The notes below the pieces were generated by a model. It searched no databases. It saw only the letters and a list, made by a program, of their open reading frames with translations, and had not been told where the DNA came from. A stretch of 64,000 nucleotides of DNA, from NCBI GenBank assembly GCA_028723525.1, contig JAQYET010000072.1:1-64000 (forward strand), written 5' to 3'. The position numbers were made by a program, and so were the translations under genes. Source of the DNA: Prevotellaceae bacterium. Lineage in GTDB: Bacteria; Bacteroidota; Bacteroidia; Bacteroidales; Bacteroidaceae. This document shows, piece after piece, positions 17,654 to 26,242 of the stretch; position 1 is the first letter of the stretch; every line of letters starts with the position of its first letter.

Positions 17654-17850
17654 GAAACCGATTGGGGTTAAACAAACAAGGCATGCCTTGATTTCCGCAT
17701 CGGGCACCGGGTAAACACATGCAGACACCGCAGCACTTCTTAGCGGCGGGTTCGGAAACAGCGGCGGGAGTGCATCGGCGGCAAACTCTGCACCCTCCCC
17801 CTTTCTCACTGATTATCTTTCACTTACCGGAAGCACATCTTTCGCCTCGC
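17654..17850. other. Gene-free stretch with a CCAATCGG-type element
   Basis: No supported reading frame. It carries ACCGATTGGGGTT at 17657-17669, an exact inverted match to AACCCCAATCGGT at 21297-21309 on the far side of the accessory patch. GC-rich and probably decayed coding sequence. The adjoining 17367-17506 is the AT-rich upstream region of the Bax inhibitor-1 gene. Confidence 0.4.
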
Positions 17851-17916
17851 AAATTCGGCGAAATTGCACGGTAAAATCGCCGAAATTGGTCGGTAAAATC
17901 GGCGATTTTGCAACGC
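17851..17916. repeat. 22-nt tandem palindrome array, copy B (3 units)
   Basis: Three units of exactly 22 nt (17851-17872, 17873-17894, 17895-17916). Spacers are GCACGGT, GGTCGGT and GCAACGC. The third core, AAAATCGGCGATTTT, is a perfect odd palindrome. On the left side is ATCTTTCGCCTCGC, resembling the ATTATCTTTCGC motif to the right of copy A. Copy B lies in the accessory patch between the RhuM fragment and the dynamin remnant. Confidence 0.88.
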
Positions 17917-18086
17917 ATTATATACCCTCTTGCGCTGACGTTCGGTGCAAAGTGCAGCCCGACTTGACAGCAACACAACGCAGAGGGCAGCAGTTTCGCG
18001 CTGCACTTCCTGCCGTAATATAGTACCACACGCATACAATCCGACATTTTTCTCTCATAAAAAGCATTGTTATCAAAAATATTTTA

Positions 18087-18094
18087 TATCTTTG
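18087..18094 (+). promoter_or_regulatory. -7 promoter element upstream of the dynamin-like remnant
   Basis: TATCTTTG (18087-18094) fits TAnnTTTG; the -33 side has only an ATTG at a short distance. It could be the original promoter of the dynamin-like operon or of the sequence that replaced its 5' part. The stretch 18095-18261 is more GC-rich and has no recognisable protein. Confidence 0.4.
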
Positions 18095-18261
18095 GATAAA
18101 ATCGCAAACCTTTTGTAAACAAAGGCAGTTCGGAGGATTGAGAAAAATCCGGATTACGAACTGGCAACGGTTCTCATTTCCTCATTCTGCCATGATTTGC
18201 TTATCAAAGTCATCGCCTCTGGCGCTTGCTACCAAAGGGACGCAAGAACTCCCGACGCTGA

Positions 18262-18957
18262 GCCACCAGCCTGTTTCAATGGCTCATTGTCGGGGACAAA
18301 GGTACACATATATCAATTATTAAAGAACATCTTAAAAAACCTCTGTATGTTGTTATAAACAAGGTTGACACCAAGGCAGAATCTGAAGTGCAACAAGTAG
18401 AAGAACTCATAAATAAAACTTTGTCTGACGAGGGGCTTACTGTTGAGACTTTCATAAGATTTTCTTCAAAAGCCCCTATTGATGACATTATGAATCCAAT
18501 TAAGACAGTAAAGCACTTATCCGAAAAAGAATACTATATCTACGATTTAGGTCAATATATACAAGGTATAACATCTTTGTTTGAGAATGCTGTAAAGGAG
18601 GCTAACGATAACTATCAAGAAGCCATGTCCAATATTCATAAAATTGATAATGAGTTCATAAACAAGACGCACAGCTTAGAGGATAACTGTGAAACAGCTG
18701 TAGAAATTCCGAAATTTAAGGAACGTCTTTTCAGAAAAGACGATTATGAAATGAGCAAAGAAGAATATGGAAATTTGTGTAATATTCTCAATCTATCGTG
18801 CCAGAATGTCAATGACATGCTAGTAATTTATGATGCTAAGACCAATTTGGTAGCTGACGCTCAATATAAATGGTCTATCTTATGTGACGCCAAAAGTGCA
18901 TTGCAATCTGTAATTGAAATAAAATCTAAGTTCGATAAACTCTCAAAAAAATTTTAG
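18262..18957 (+). pseudogene. Dynamin-like GTPase, 5'-truncated (first of a pair)
   Basis: An open frame runs from just after a TGA (18259-18261) to a TAG at 18955-18957. It begins inside a GTPase domain: LIVGDKGTHISIIKEHLKKP is followed by LYVVINKVDTKAE, whose NKVD is the G4 guanine-specificity motif. The P-loop (G1), switch I and DTPG (G3) expected 150-200 residues earlier are missing in every frame upstream. The rest is helical and charged, as in the stalk of bacterial dynamin-like proteins. The first usable start is a GTG at 18388, after the G4 motif. It ends 2 nt before the ATG of the intact partner, so the two were one operon. Without G1-G3 it cannot bind GTP normally. AT-rich compared with flanks. 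Confidence 0.75.
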
Positions 18958-18959
18958 TC

Positions 18960-21065
18960 ATGAAACAAAACTTATTTGAAGAATTGCAAGAAAAGAAAAT
19001 TAAACTTATAGAACTTGCAAACAAGGCATCAGAATTTGGTTGGATCCCAAAAACAAATTCTAATGCAAAAGAAAATAAAGATGTAATCTCTCTCGAAGAA
19101 ATAAAAAACAAACTGGAGAAAGATACTCTTACGATTGGGGTAATAGGGCAAATGAAATGCGGAAAATCCACGTTCCTTAATTCGTTTGTTTTTGAAGATG
19201 ACGTATTGCCTGCAGCAACAACACCGATGACGGCTGCACTCTCCGTAATAACTTATGGAGAGAAAGAAAAAATTGTTGCAGAGTTCTACACTAAAGATGA
19301 ATGGGAAGAACAGAAAATACAGGCATCCAGAAACGAGAATGATGCAGCAGACAGCCTTGATGAGTCAAAGATTAAAGCAGCAAAAGAGTTAGTGTCAAAA
19401 GCAGGAAAATTAGGTTCTTCTTTAGAAAGTTATTTGGGAACAACTAAGGAAGATGATTTTTCAAATCTTATTGAGTATGTTGGTGCTGACGGTAAATATA
19501 TATCTATCACCAAATCTGTTACTATACATTATCCAAAAGAATATCTTAAAGGTGTTGAAATAGTAGATACCCCGGGATTTAATGATCCCATTGTATCACG
19601 AGAAGAAAGAACAAAGCAATTCCTCAAGAAAGCAGACGTGGTTATCCTTATGCTTTATGCAGGGCGACCATTTGACGCAACCGACCGGGATATTATATTT
19701 AAGAATGTACGCCAATGTGGTATCGGAAAAGTGCTCGTAGGCATAAACAAATATGACATCCCATATTGTAGCGAGTCAAATCCTGAAGACGAAGATAAAA
19801 TAAAAGAATATGTGAAGTCCGAAATCAGGAAAGCATGTCGCGATTGCAATGATGACACATTGGTTGAAATACTTAAAGACGTAGAGCCTATTCCTCTGTC
19901 TGCTGAAATGGCTCTATTGTCGAAACTCCCGATGAGCAAAATAACTTCGAGTGAGGCATTTGAATTCTCATTCAAACGTCATTGCTCTAACTTTGGTATT
20001 AGCACTCAGAATGAACTGTATCAGTTGAGTCATCTGAACAACTTTATCTCTGCGGTAAAAAATCTTATTGAGAACGAAAAAAACAAGATTTTATTTGCAA
20101 AACCATTAAATGCAATAATGGCTGCCGGAGATAACATAATGTCTGCAAAGAGTAAAGACTTGAATTTGATAAACAACAAGATTGAATTACTCCAGATGCC
20201 GGATTCGGATATTGATGAAAAGGAAGAAAATCTGGCAAAAGCTGACAAGCGTTTTACAAAAAAGATAAACTCTTTAGGTGACGATTTAGATTATGAGATT
20301 AAGCATCTTGTTGACAAAGGCAAAAACGAACTCGAAGACATTGTGGATGCTTCATGTGAACGAATGAGACATATTATTCGCAATGAGTGGGGACGAATGA
20401 AAGATTTTGAAAGAATACGCCCTCGTCTTGATGCAGAAATTCAAACATTGGTCAATCGAAAACTCAAAAAGGCGACAGAGAGACTTGCTGGTGTTGGAAA
20501 GAAAAAAATTGAAAAAGGCATTGGTTATTTCTTTTGTGATGCAGAGGATTTGTTGACGCGCTATTTACCAGACTTTGATTCAAGAGATTTTGTAAAGCAA
20601 ACAAAAAATAAAATCCAAATGGATATTAAGTCCACAGACATATTCTCATTTAACTTTAGGGATAATGACGATTATGGATGGGGAGACTTAATTTCTGACA
20701 TCCTCAATGGAGCTTCTTGTGGTATACTTGGGGTAGTTGGAAATGTATTAAGTCATGGAGAAAAAGTGACTGAAGTCGAGGATAAAATAAATTCTATTAG
20801 CAATAATTTTGACCCAGAGCCTTATCTTGCTTCTGCTTTTGCAAGAAAAGACAGTGTAATTGATCTGGTTAAGAATGAATTTATCACAGAGTTAATAACG
20901 CCTCTTCGAGAACAAATAAATGAAATCAAGGTTAAGAAAGGTGATAAGGAGAAAGACCTTCAAGAGGCAAAGCAAAGAAGAGAAGAAGTGGAAGCGTCTA
21001 AAGCTCAAATAGCAGAACAGATTTCCGAATTGTCTGAATACAAAAAATCTATTGTTAAACAGTAG
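18960..21065 (+). CDS. Bacterial dynamin-like GTPase
   Basis: 701 residues. GTPase domain: G1 GQMKCGKS (about 62-70), a switch I Thr in PAATTPMTA, G3 DTPG (about 203), G4 NKYD (about 263). The remaining 400 residues are mostly helical with a hydrophobic patch GASCGILGVVGNVLSHG (about 590) that could act as a membrane-insertion paddle, and a C-terminal coiled coil rich in E/K/Q. This matches two-gene dynamin-like systems in bacteria, including the LeoA/LeoBC type associated with phage defence (Eleos) and membrane remodelling; which one applies is inference. It follows its truncated partner by 2 nt. Low GC and different codon use suggest transfer. Confidence 0.8.
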   Translation: MKQNLFEELQEKKIKLIELANKASEFGWIPKTNSNAKENKDVISLEEIKNKLEKDTLTIGVIGQMKCGKSTFLNSFVFEDDVLPAATTPMTAALSVITYGEKEKIVAEFYTKDEWEEQKIQASRNENDAADSLDESKIKAAKELVSKAGKLGSSLESYLGTTKEDDFSNLIEYVGADGKYISITKSVTIHYPKEYLKGVEIVDTPGFNDPIVSREERTKQFLKKADVVILMLYAGRPFDATDRDIIFKNVRQCGIGKVLVGINKYDIPYCSESNPEDEDKIKEYVKSEIRKACRDCNDDTLVEILKDVEPIPLSAEMALLSKLPMSKITSSEAFEFSFKRHCSNFGISTQNELYQLSHLNNFISAVKNLIENEKNKILFAKPLNAIMAAGDNIMSAKSKDLNLINNKIELLQMPDSDIDEKEENLAKADKRFTKKINSLGDDLDYEIKHLVDKGKNELEDIVDASCERMRHIIRNEWGRMKDFERIRPRLDAEIQTLVNRKLKKATERLAGVGKKKIEKGIGYFFCDAEDLLTRYLPDFDSRDFVKQTKNKIQMDIKSTDIFSFNFRDNDDYGWGDLISDILNGASCGILGVVGNVLSHGEKVTEVEDKINSISNNFDPEPYLASAFARKDSVIDLVKNEFITELITPLREQINEIKVKKGDKEKDLQEAKQRREEVEASKAQIAEQISELSEYKKSIVKQ

Positions 21066-21079
21066 TAAGGTTTTATTAC

Positions 21080-21289
21080 ATGCAAACATCCACACTTGAG
21101 TTTCCTCACAATGTGCTGGCGACATACACTGCGGTGAAGAGGTTGTTTGAGATGAAGCGGAGGCGGTTTTCCTGCGTTAGGTATAACGATGATTTGTTCG
21201 TTGTTGAGGCGCGGCGCGGCATGTTTATTTCTCCTTTCTCTGAAAAGGTGAGGATGAAGGTGGTCACGACAAGCAGCAAATTCAGGTGA
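21080..21289 (+). pseudogene. Small conserved protein, probably 3'-truncated
   Basis: 69 residues: MQTSTLEFPHNVLATYTAVK, then RLFEMKRRRFSCVRYNDDLF and VVEARRGMFISPFSEKVRMK. It resembles, from memory, Bacteroidales proteins of 90-110 residues whose last third (a beta-strand VTVES-type segment and a helix) is missing here; the frame stops shortly after KVVTTSS. The stop is immediately followed by a CCAATCGG-type element, suggesting truncation by rearrangement. It could instead be a complete short protein. Start ATG at 21080 lies 14 nt after the dynamin stop. Confidence 0.45.
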
Positions 21290-21296
21290 ACTCATC

Positions 21297-21335
21297 AACC
21301 CCAATCGGTCAACAACTCCCCGGTTGGGGTTTAAA
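21297..21335. repeat. CCAATCGG-type element with hairpin
   Basis: AACCCCAATCGGT (21297-21309) is followed by CCGGTTGGGGTTT (21320-21332); ACCCC and GGGGT arms allow a hairpin. The 13-mer is the exact inverse of 17657-17669, so the two bracket the 3.6-kb accessory patch. Members of the same CCAATCGG family occur at 31061-31160 and 57241-57341. Confidence 0.55.
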
Positions 21336-21455
21336 CCCAAAGCAATAATCAGGCATTTTTCCGCCAGCCCTAACTTGGAAAACACTACCCTCCAACACGA
21401 ATTATTACTTTTGGCTGCTTCATTTTATATACCACGCCAGCGAGTAGGATAAACA

Positions 21456-22619
21456 CTATAAATCATCACTCAACTCCTTCAGTATATATCCTTTCCTTAT
21501 CACTGCCTCGATTGTAAGAGTGCGGTCTGATTTCAGCGCACGTCTAAGATATGTTATTTGCACGTTGAGGGCAAGAGAGTTGGAATATGAGTCGTCTCCC
21601 CATATTTGTTTGAGGATTGTTTCGCGCGGCACCATAACGTTGACAGAAGCGGCAAGGAGCCGCAACAGTTCTGCCTGTCGTCCTGTTATAATGACTCGCT
21701 CATTGCCATTCCTTAGTTCGTTCATAGAATAATAGAAGTCTGTATTGCCAATCTTCATAGCCTCTTCCTGTCCCGAATCTTCCTCCGCAGGCGGTTGTTT
21801 CATCTCATATATCATATTTTTCATGAATTCACGCCGCAGATTGTCTATGCGTTTCTGAAATATTACGATGCGCATCTGGTATAAAAGACAGAAAGCAAGG
21901 ACAACAAGCATAAGTGCGGAGGCAGCCAACTGCCATGCCATACCCGAAATAACCATGCTTACCGGTATTGGGATGTCAAACCTGATATGTTCATACATAA
22001 TCGGATTGGTGGAATATTCCACTCTCACCGTCTTTTCGAAACTCCCCGAAACGGTGTATCCGGGTTTGACGTTACACGTTTCGGATTTAAAGAACGTGAA
22101 GTCGCGTATGCCGTCATACCCGACCGAGCGGAACATCGAATCGAGCATTTCGGAACTTAATTTCACTTTCGACGAGACAAGGAAACGGTTAGCCACCGCC
22201 ACTCCGTCCTCGGCATTAACTCCTTCAAGCTTCACCGGTTTCATTTTCCCACTGTCCTGTGCGATATAAAACTTTGTTTCGGAACTCATGTTCTGCACGT
22301 CATTACTATCCGAAAGTATCGAAATTTTAATTTCACGATGCAGTATTTCATTGTTTTCCGTCTTCATGCGTTCTATTACTTTCTCCGCCAGTCGGTCTTC
22401 CCTACCGCCTTTCTCTTCGCCTGCCTCTTTCCTCTTGGCAATGCCGAATCTAATCGTTTCTTCCTTTTTCAGTATCTCGTCACAGTCGGCAATCGCCTTC
22501 TTTATCTGTTCGTCCGTGTTCAGAACATATCTGCTGTATAGCCAGTAGCACTGTCCCATGAAGATAAACAGCATCGTGACGATGCTCAAAACCCATACAA
22601 TCCTTATTCTTTTGTCCAT
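21456..22619 (-). CDS. Membrane-bound winged-helix regulator derived from a histidine kinase
   Basis: 387 residues from the ATG at 22619 (MDKRIRIVWVLSIVTMLFIF); a TACCTTTG -7 box at 22642-22649 places the transcript start downstream of an earlier ATG at 22640, which is why I prefer this start. Membrane helix about 7-28, periplasmic sensor about 30-220, second helix about 225-250. A juxtamembrane segment RREFMKNMIYEMKQP looks like a histidine-kinase H-box (typically NMTHELKTP) with Tyr in place of His. The ATPase domain is absent; instead an OmpR/PhoB-type winged helix (about 300-387, ITGRQAELLRLLAASVNV to RKGYIL) follows. It should sense envelope signals and bind DNA directly, like ToxR. It is divergent from the GLPGLI/barrel pair, its likely targets. 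Confidence 0.82.
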   Translation of the reverse strand: MDKRIRIVWVLSIVTMLFIFMGQCYWLYSRYVLNTDEQIKKAIADCDEILKKEETIRFGIAKRKEAGEEKGGREDRLAEKVIERMKTENNEILHREIKISILSDSNDVQNMSSETKFYIAQDSGKMKPVKLEGVNAEDGVAVANRFLVSSKVKLSSEMLDSMFRSVGYDGIRDFTFFKSETCNVKPGYTVSGSFEKTVRVEYSTNPIMYEHIRFDIPIPVSMVISGMAWQLAASALMLVVLAFCLLYQMRIVIFQKRIDNLRREFMKNMIYEMKQPPAEEDSGQEEAMKIGNTDFYYSMNELRNGNERVIITGRQAELLRLLAASVNVMVPRETILKQIWGDDSYSNSLALNVQITYLRRALKSDRTLTIEAVIRKGYILKELSDDL

Positions 22620-22641
22620 AGCACTGTTGTTTATAGCCATG

Positions 22642-22649
22642 CAAAGGTA
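22642..22649 (-). promoter_or_regulatory. -7 element for the membrane-bound regulator
   Basis: TACCTTTG on the minus strand (22649-22642), an excellent -7 match without a clear -33. The transcript should start near 22635, inside the first possible start codon and upstream of the ATG at 22619. A positively or self-regulated promoter often lacks a -33 element; that is inference. Confidence 0.5.
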
Positions 22650-22792
22650 GTCTAAATATCATAAAACAAGCAACGGCATATCTTTATTTTCCGGCAGAAT
22701 AATATCTTAGTAATATCTTTTATGCGTCTGTCAATACACTTTTATGATTTTTGAACTAATTTCGCGGCATAAACTTTTAAATCAAGATAGTT

Positions 22793-23635
22793 ATGAAAAG
22801 AGTTTTATCAATTATGGCATGGCTTGCCTTCGGAGTTGTCGCTGTCAATGCGCAGATATCGGTTATCACGGATGATGATTTCCTGCAGCGTGACACTTGC
22901 GACATCATAAAGTATGTGGTGAACTACGACATGGAGTTTGTTGACGACATCAGCAAAACTCCATACGAATATAAAAAGGACCGCATGCTGCTGCAAATCG
23001 GAGAGAGAGCAACGCTTTTCTACAGTTATGACAAATACCTCGCAGACTCAACCAACTTGGAAGTTCTGAAACGTAACGGCACGGAGTACGTAGGAAGCAA
23101 CGGTGCATCATGGCTGTTGTATAAGAACTACCCTAAGGAAAAGCATTATTCATATTTAGACAAGATAATACGCGACAGATATGTATGCCATGAGCCTGTG
23201 GAAGAACCCGACTGGCAGTTGGTGGCAGACACCACTGCCATTATCAAGGAGCACCCTTGCGTGCTGGCTACAGCCGACTACCTTGGGCGTAAATGGTATG
23301 CGTGGTATGCAGAGGACATACCTTTGAGCGAGGGACCGTGGAAACTCTGCGGGCTGCCCGGACTGGTTCTGCGTGCCTACGACTCCGAAAACCAATATCG
23401 TTTCGAACTTAGCGGCATAAGGAACGGACGCCCCGGAGAGGTCATCACGTATATCGGCAACAAACACGAGACGATAGACAGGAAAACGCTCAATCAGATT
23501 TACAAACGCTACTTCAGCGACCCTGTAGGGTTTATAGTAAACAGTGACCCTAACGTAAAGGTCACGGTGACAGACGACAAAGGGAATAAATTGGACAAGA
23601 TGCCCGGCATTCCTTACAACCCTATTGAAAGATAA
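22793..23635 (+). CDS. GLPGLI family exported protein
   Basis: 280 residues. Signal peptide MKRVLSIMAWLAFGVVAVNA, then a beta-rich domain that ends with the family signature WKLCGLPGLVLRAYD (GLPGLI, about residue 185). Such proteins are restricted to Bacteroidetes and often sit next to TonB-type outer-membrane beta-barrels and sensor or regulator genes, exactly as here; their biochemical function is unknown. It is 41 nt upstream of the barrel gene on the same strand and is transcribed divergently from the membrane-bound winged-helix regulator. Confidence 0.88.
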   Translation: MKRVLSIMAWLAFGVVAVNAQISVITDDDFLQRDTCDIIKYVVNYDMEFVDDISKTPYEYKKDRMLLQIGERATLFYSYDKYLADSTNLEVLKRNGTEYVGSNGASWLLYKNYPKEKHYSYLDKIIRDRYVCHEPVEEPDWQLVADTTAIIKEHPCVLATADYLGRKWYAWYAEDIPLSEGPWKLCGLPGLVLRAYDSENQYRFELSGIRNGRPGEVITYIGNKHETIDRKTLNQIYKRYFSDPVGFIVNSDPNVKVTVTDDKGNKLDKMPGIPYNPIER

Positions 23636-23676
23636 GCCGCTTTCTTATAGCAAAATCACATCTCATTTCATCTGTC

Positions 23677-26193
23677 ATGAAAAAACGTTTATCGGCTCTT
23701 TGCATATTCCTCGTGTGCTTTCTCACGGTTAATGCACAGGTCACGGTGAGGGGAACGGTGAGAGATTCCGTCACCAAAGAATGCCTGAATATGGCAAGTG
23801 TCACCCTTACGCGCCGCGGCAAACCATTAGTGTTCACCAAGACCGACGCACAAGGACACTTTTCCTTGCGGACAAGGAGAGTGGAAACAGGCGACCGCCT
23901 CTCTGTGACTTACATGGGTTACAGTAAATGCACCATGCCGATAACCGTGGGAGAAAGCCTGCTGGTGGAAATGTCACCGACAGAATTCGAACTCAAAGAA
24001 ATTCTCGTGAAGAGCGGACCGATAACAAACAGGGCAGACACTATCACCTACGACCTCACGAAGTTTGCCGACCAACGTGACAACACACTGAAGGACGTAC
24101 TGCAGAAACTGCCGGGCGTATCGATAGACAAAAGCGGGACTATAAGCGTGAACGGCAAGGCTATCAATCGTTTTACGGTGGAGGGGCTCGACCTTACAGG
24201 CGGGAAGTATGACAAGATAAACGAAACGCTGAAAGCGAAAGACGTGAAAAGCGCGGAGGTGATAGAGCACGACCAGCCCGTAAAAGCCTTGCAGAACAAG
24301 GTTTACTCTGACAATGTGGCAATGAACATAAACCTGAAGGATGAGGCAAAAGACAAGTTCATGTTCACACTCTCTCCTACCGCCCTCGCACGTTGCCCCA
24401 TGAAAGAGTCTGCCGCAGGCGGAAAGGGTGATGTGTTACAGATTGGAAAGGAACGGCAACGGATGTACGATGCGGAATACGACCATGCGGGAAAAGACTT
24501 GTCGGCATCGCATCAACGACTTGCGACATTCTCGCTGTCGTCAAAGGAGTCCGAAACCGCCCCTCCGCGTTGGTTTGCCATTCCGTCGATAGACACTCCC
24601 ATCGACGATGAAAGGCTGAGGTTCAACAACTCGCACGACTGGAACTTCAGACAGGTGAACAAGAACGAGAGGGGCGGAGAGACGCGGATGTCTGCCGGTT
24701 ATCTGCACACGACGGAATACCAGACCACATCAAACACTTCGCATCATTACATCAACGGCGAACAGCCCGTGACAACAGAAGAGAACAGGCAACTGCACCT
24801 AAGCAACGACAGGGTGCTGATAGACTACAACAGAAGCCTCAACGAGGAGAGAATTTATGGCAGCCATTACATCTCGGCAAGCGTTTCGCTGACCGATGCG
24901 AATGCAATGTTCGGCGGTTCGGCAGACGACAAGGTTTCGCAACGAGTGAAGTCATCGGAGATACACCTGCAGCACACCTTAGAAAGAATGCTCGTGCGCG
25001 AACGCCACTCGCTCGAATTCCATACTGACGCAGAACTCTACTATCTGCCTTCAAAACTAATAATAAACAGATCGGAGGACAAACTGAACACCACACTGTG
25101 GTACACCGACAATCATCTGACATGGATGCGCAACCGCTCGTTCACCACTACATCGCTGAACGTGGGAGTATCGGCAGAGCATCTCAGCGTGAACGGCGGG
25201 AAGTCGCGCCTTTCACTCTGTGCATCACCATATCACGAGATACGCAAAGGGAAGACGAAATTGAACTTCTCCCTTCCCATAAAGTGGGAGATGTATGTCA
25301 ACCACAAACGTTCTTTCCTGAATATGTCTCCCATGATACTGCTCAATGTGAAGAGAAGCAACCGCTCGGAGTGGTTCTTCTATACGCTGATGTCGCAGAT
25401 TACGGGCAAGATAGGCGATTTCGCTCTTGACGACTACCGCCGCGACTACCGCACAAGAATTCAGAACAACGGCACAATACCGCGCACCACATTTTTTTCC
25501 ACATCGGTCAACTACACCTACAAGCGCACGGTGGCAGAACTGTTCGGAAGACTCCGGGCAGAGTACAACCGCTCATGGTTCAACGTAATGCCGGACTTAC
25601 AGATAATGAATGGGGAGTATGTCTATCGTAACGTGGACTGCAAACACCACAGCAGTATTTTCAGCATTGGCGGCGATTTCTCGAAAGGGTGGTATGACAT
25701 GCACCTGAAAATGCAGTTGTCTGTCGAATATAAACACATAAAAGGGCGGCAACTGTCTGGCGAATTGCTCACCGGATATGGGAATGACATGGTTACGATT
25801 AAGCCCGGAATGGTTTTCTCTCCGTCATGGTGCAACGTCACTTACTCAGGTTCTTTCTCCGCATCGCACACCGGCACCGATGCCGTTAGCCTGCAGACGT
25901 TATGGAACTGGCGACAAAGCCTCTCGCTCACCAAGACCATCGGCAGCATGGACATCTCGCTCTCGGCGGTGCATCATCACAACGAGCAGCAATCATCGCC
26001 CGCTCTCAACACCCTGATTGTCGATGCCTCGTTGGTGTGGAGGTCGAAAAGGCTGCGACTGTCGGCAGAGTTGCGCAATCTGTTCGACCGCCGCGACTAT
26101 GTCGTGACATCCTATGGCGGCGCAGCATCTTACACGAGTCACTACCGTCTGCGCCCCCGCGAGATGCTCCTGAAAGCGCAAGTGTCGTTATGA
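23677..26193 (+). CDS. Outer-membrane beta-barrel protein with carboxypeptidase-like N-domain
   Basis: 838 residues. Signal peptide MKKRLSALCIFLVCFLTVNA, then a CarboxypepD_reg-like/CNA-B type domain (about 22-105: VTVRGTVRDSVTKECLNMAS and so on). A plug-like segment follows (about 115-220, ADTITYDLTKFADQRDNTLK, LQKLPGVSIDKSGTISVNG, AINRFTVEGLDLTGG), then a long barrel with alternating aromatic strands, ending in a typical outer-membrane C-terminal strand LRPREMLLKAQVSL. It resembles the Bacteroidetes family of barrel proteins without SusD partners. Substrate unknown. It is the second gene after GLPGLI, and expression is probably governed by the divergent regulator. Confidence 0.85.
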   Translation: MKKRLSALCIFLVCFLTVNAQVTVRGTVRDSVTKECLNMASVTLTRRGKPLVFTKTDAQGHFSLRTRRVETGDRLSVTYMGYSKCTMPITVGESLLVEMSPTEFELKEILVKSGPITNRADTITYDLTKFADQRDNTLKDVLQKLPGVSIDKSGTISVNGKAINRFTVEGLDLTGGKYDKINETLKAKDVKSAEVIEHDQPVKALQNKVYSDNVAMNINLKDEAKDKFMFTLSPTALARCPMKESAAGGKGDVLQIGKERQRMYDAEYDHAGKDLSASHQRLATFSLSSKESETAPPRWFAIPSIDTPIDDERLRFNNSHDWNFRQVNKNERGGETRMSAGYLHTTEYQTTSNTSHHYINGEQPVTTEENRQLHLSNDRVLIDYNRSLNEERIYGSHYISASVSLTDANAMFGGSADDKVSQRVKSSEIHLQHTLERMLVRERHSLEFHTDAELYYLPSKLIINRSEDKLNTTLWYTDNHLTWMRNRSFTTTSLNVGVSAEHLSVNGGKSRLSLCASPYHEIRKGKTKLNFSLPIKWEMYVNHKRSFLNMSPMILLNVKRSNRSEWFFYTLMSQITGKIGDFALDDYRRDYRTRIQNNGTIPRTTFFSTSVNYTYKRTVAELFGRLRAEYNRSWFNVMPDLQIMNGEYVYRNVDCKHHSSIFSIGGDFSKGWYDMHLKMQLSVEYKHIKGRQLSGELLTGYGNDMVTIKPGMVFSPSWCNVTYSGSFSASHTGTDAVSLQTLWNWRQSLSLTKTIGSMDISLSAVHHHNEQQSSPALNTLIVDASLVWRSKRLRLSAELRNLFDRRDYVVTSYGGAASYTSHYRLRPREMLLKAQVSL

Positions 26194-26242
26194 GACACGC
26201 AGCATGCGCATCACGGCATAACGCTCCCGACACTTTCCGGCA

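Noticed and set aside
17820..18047. Minus-strand frames of 71-75 codons across array copy B
   Set aside because: They are open only because the 22-nt repeat lacks stops in that frame; similar peptides arise from the other arrays.
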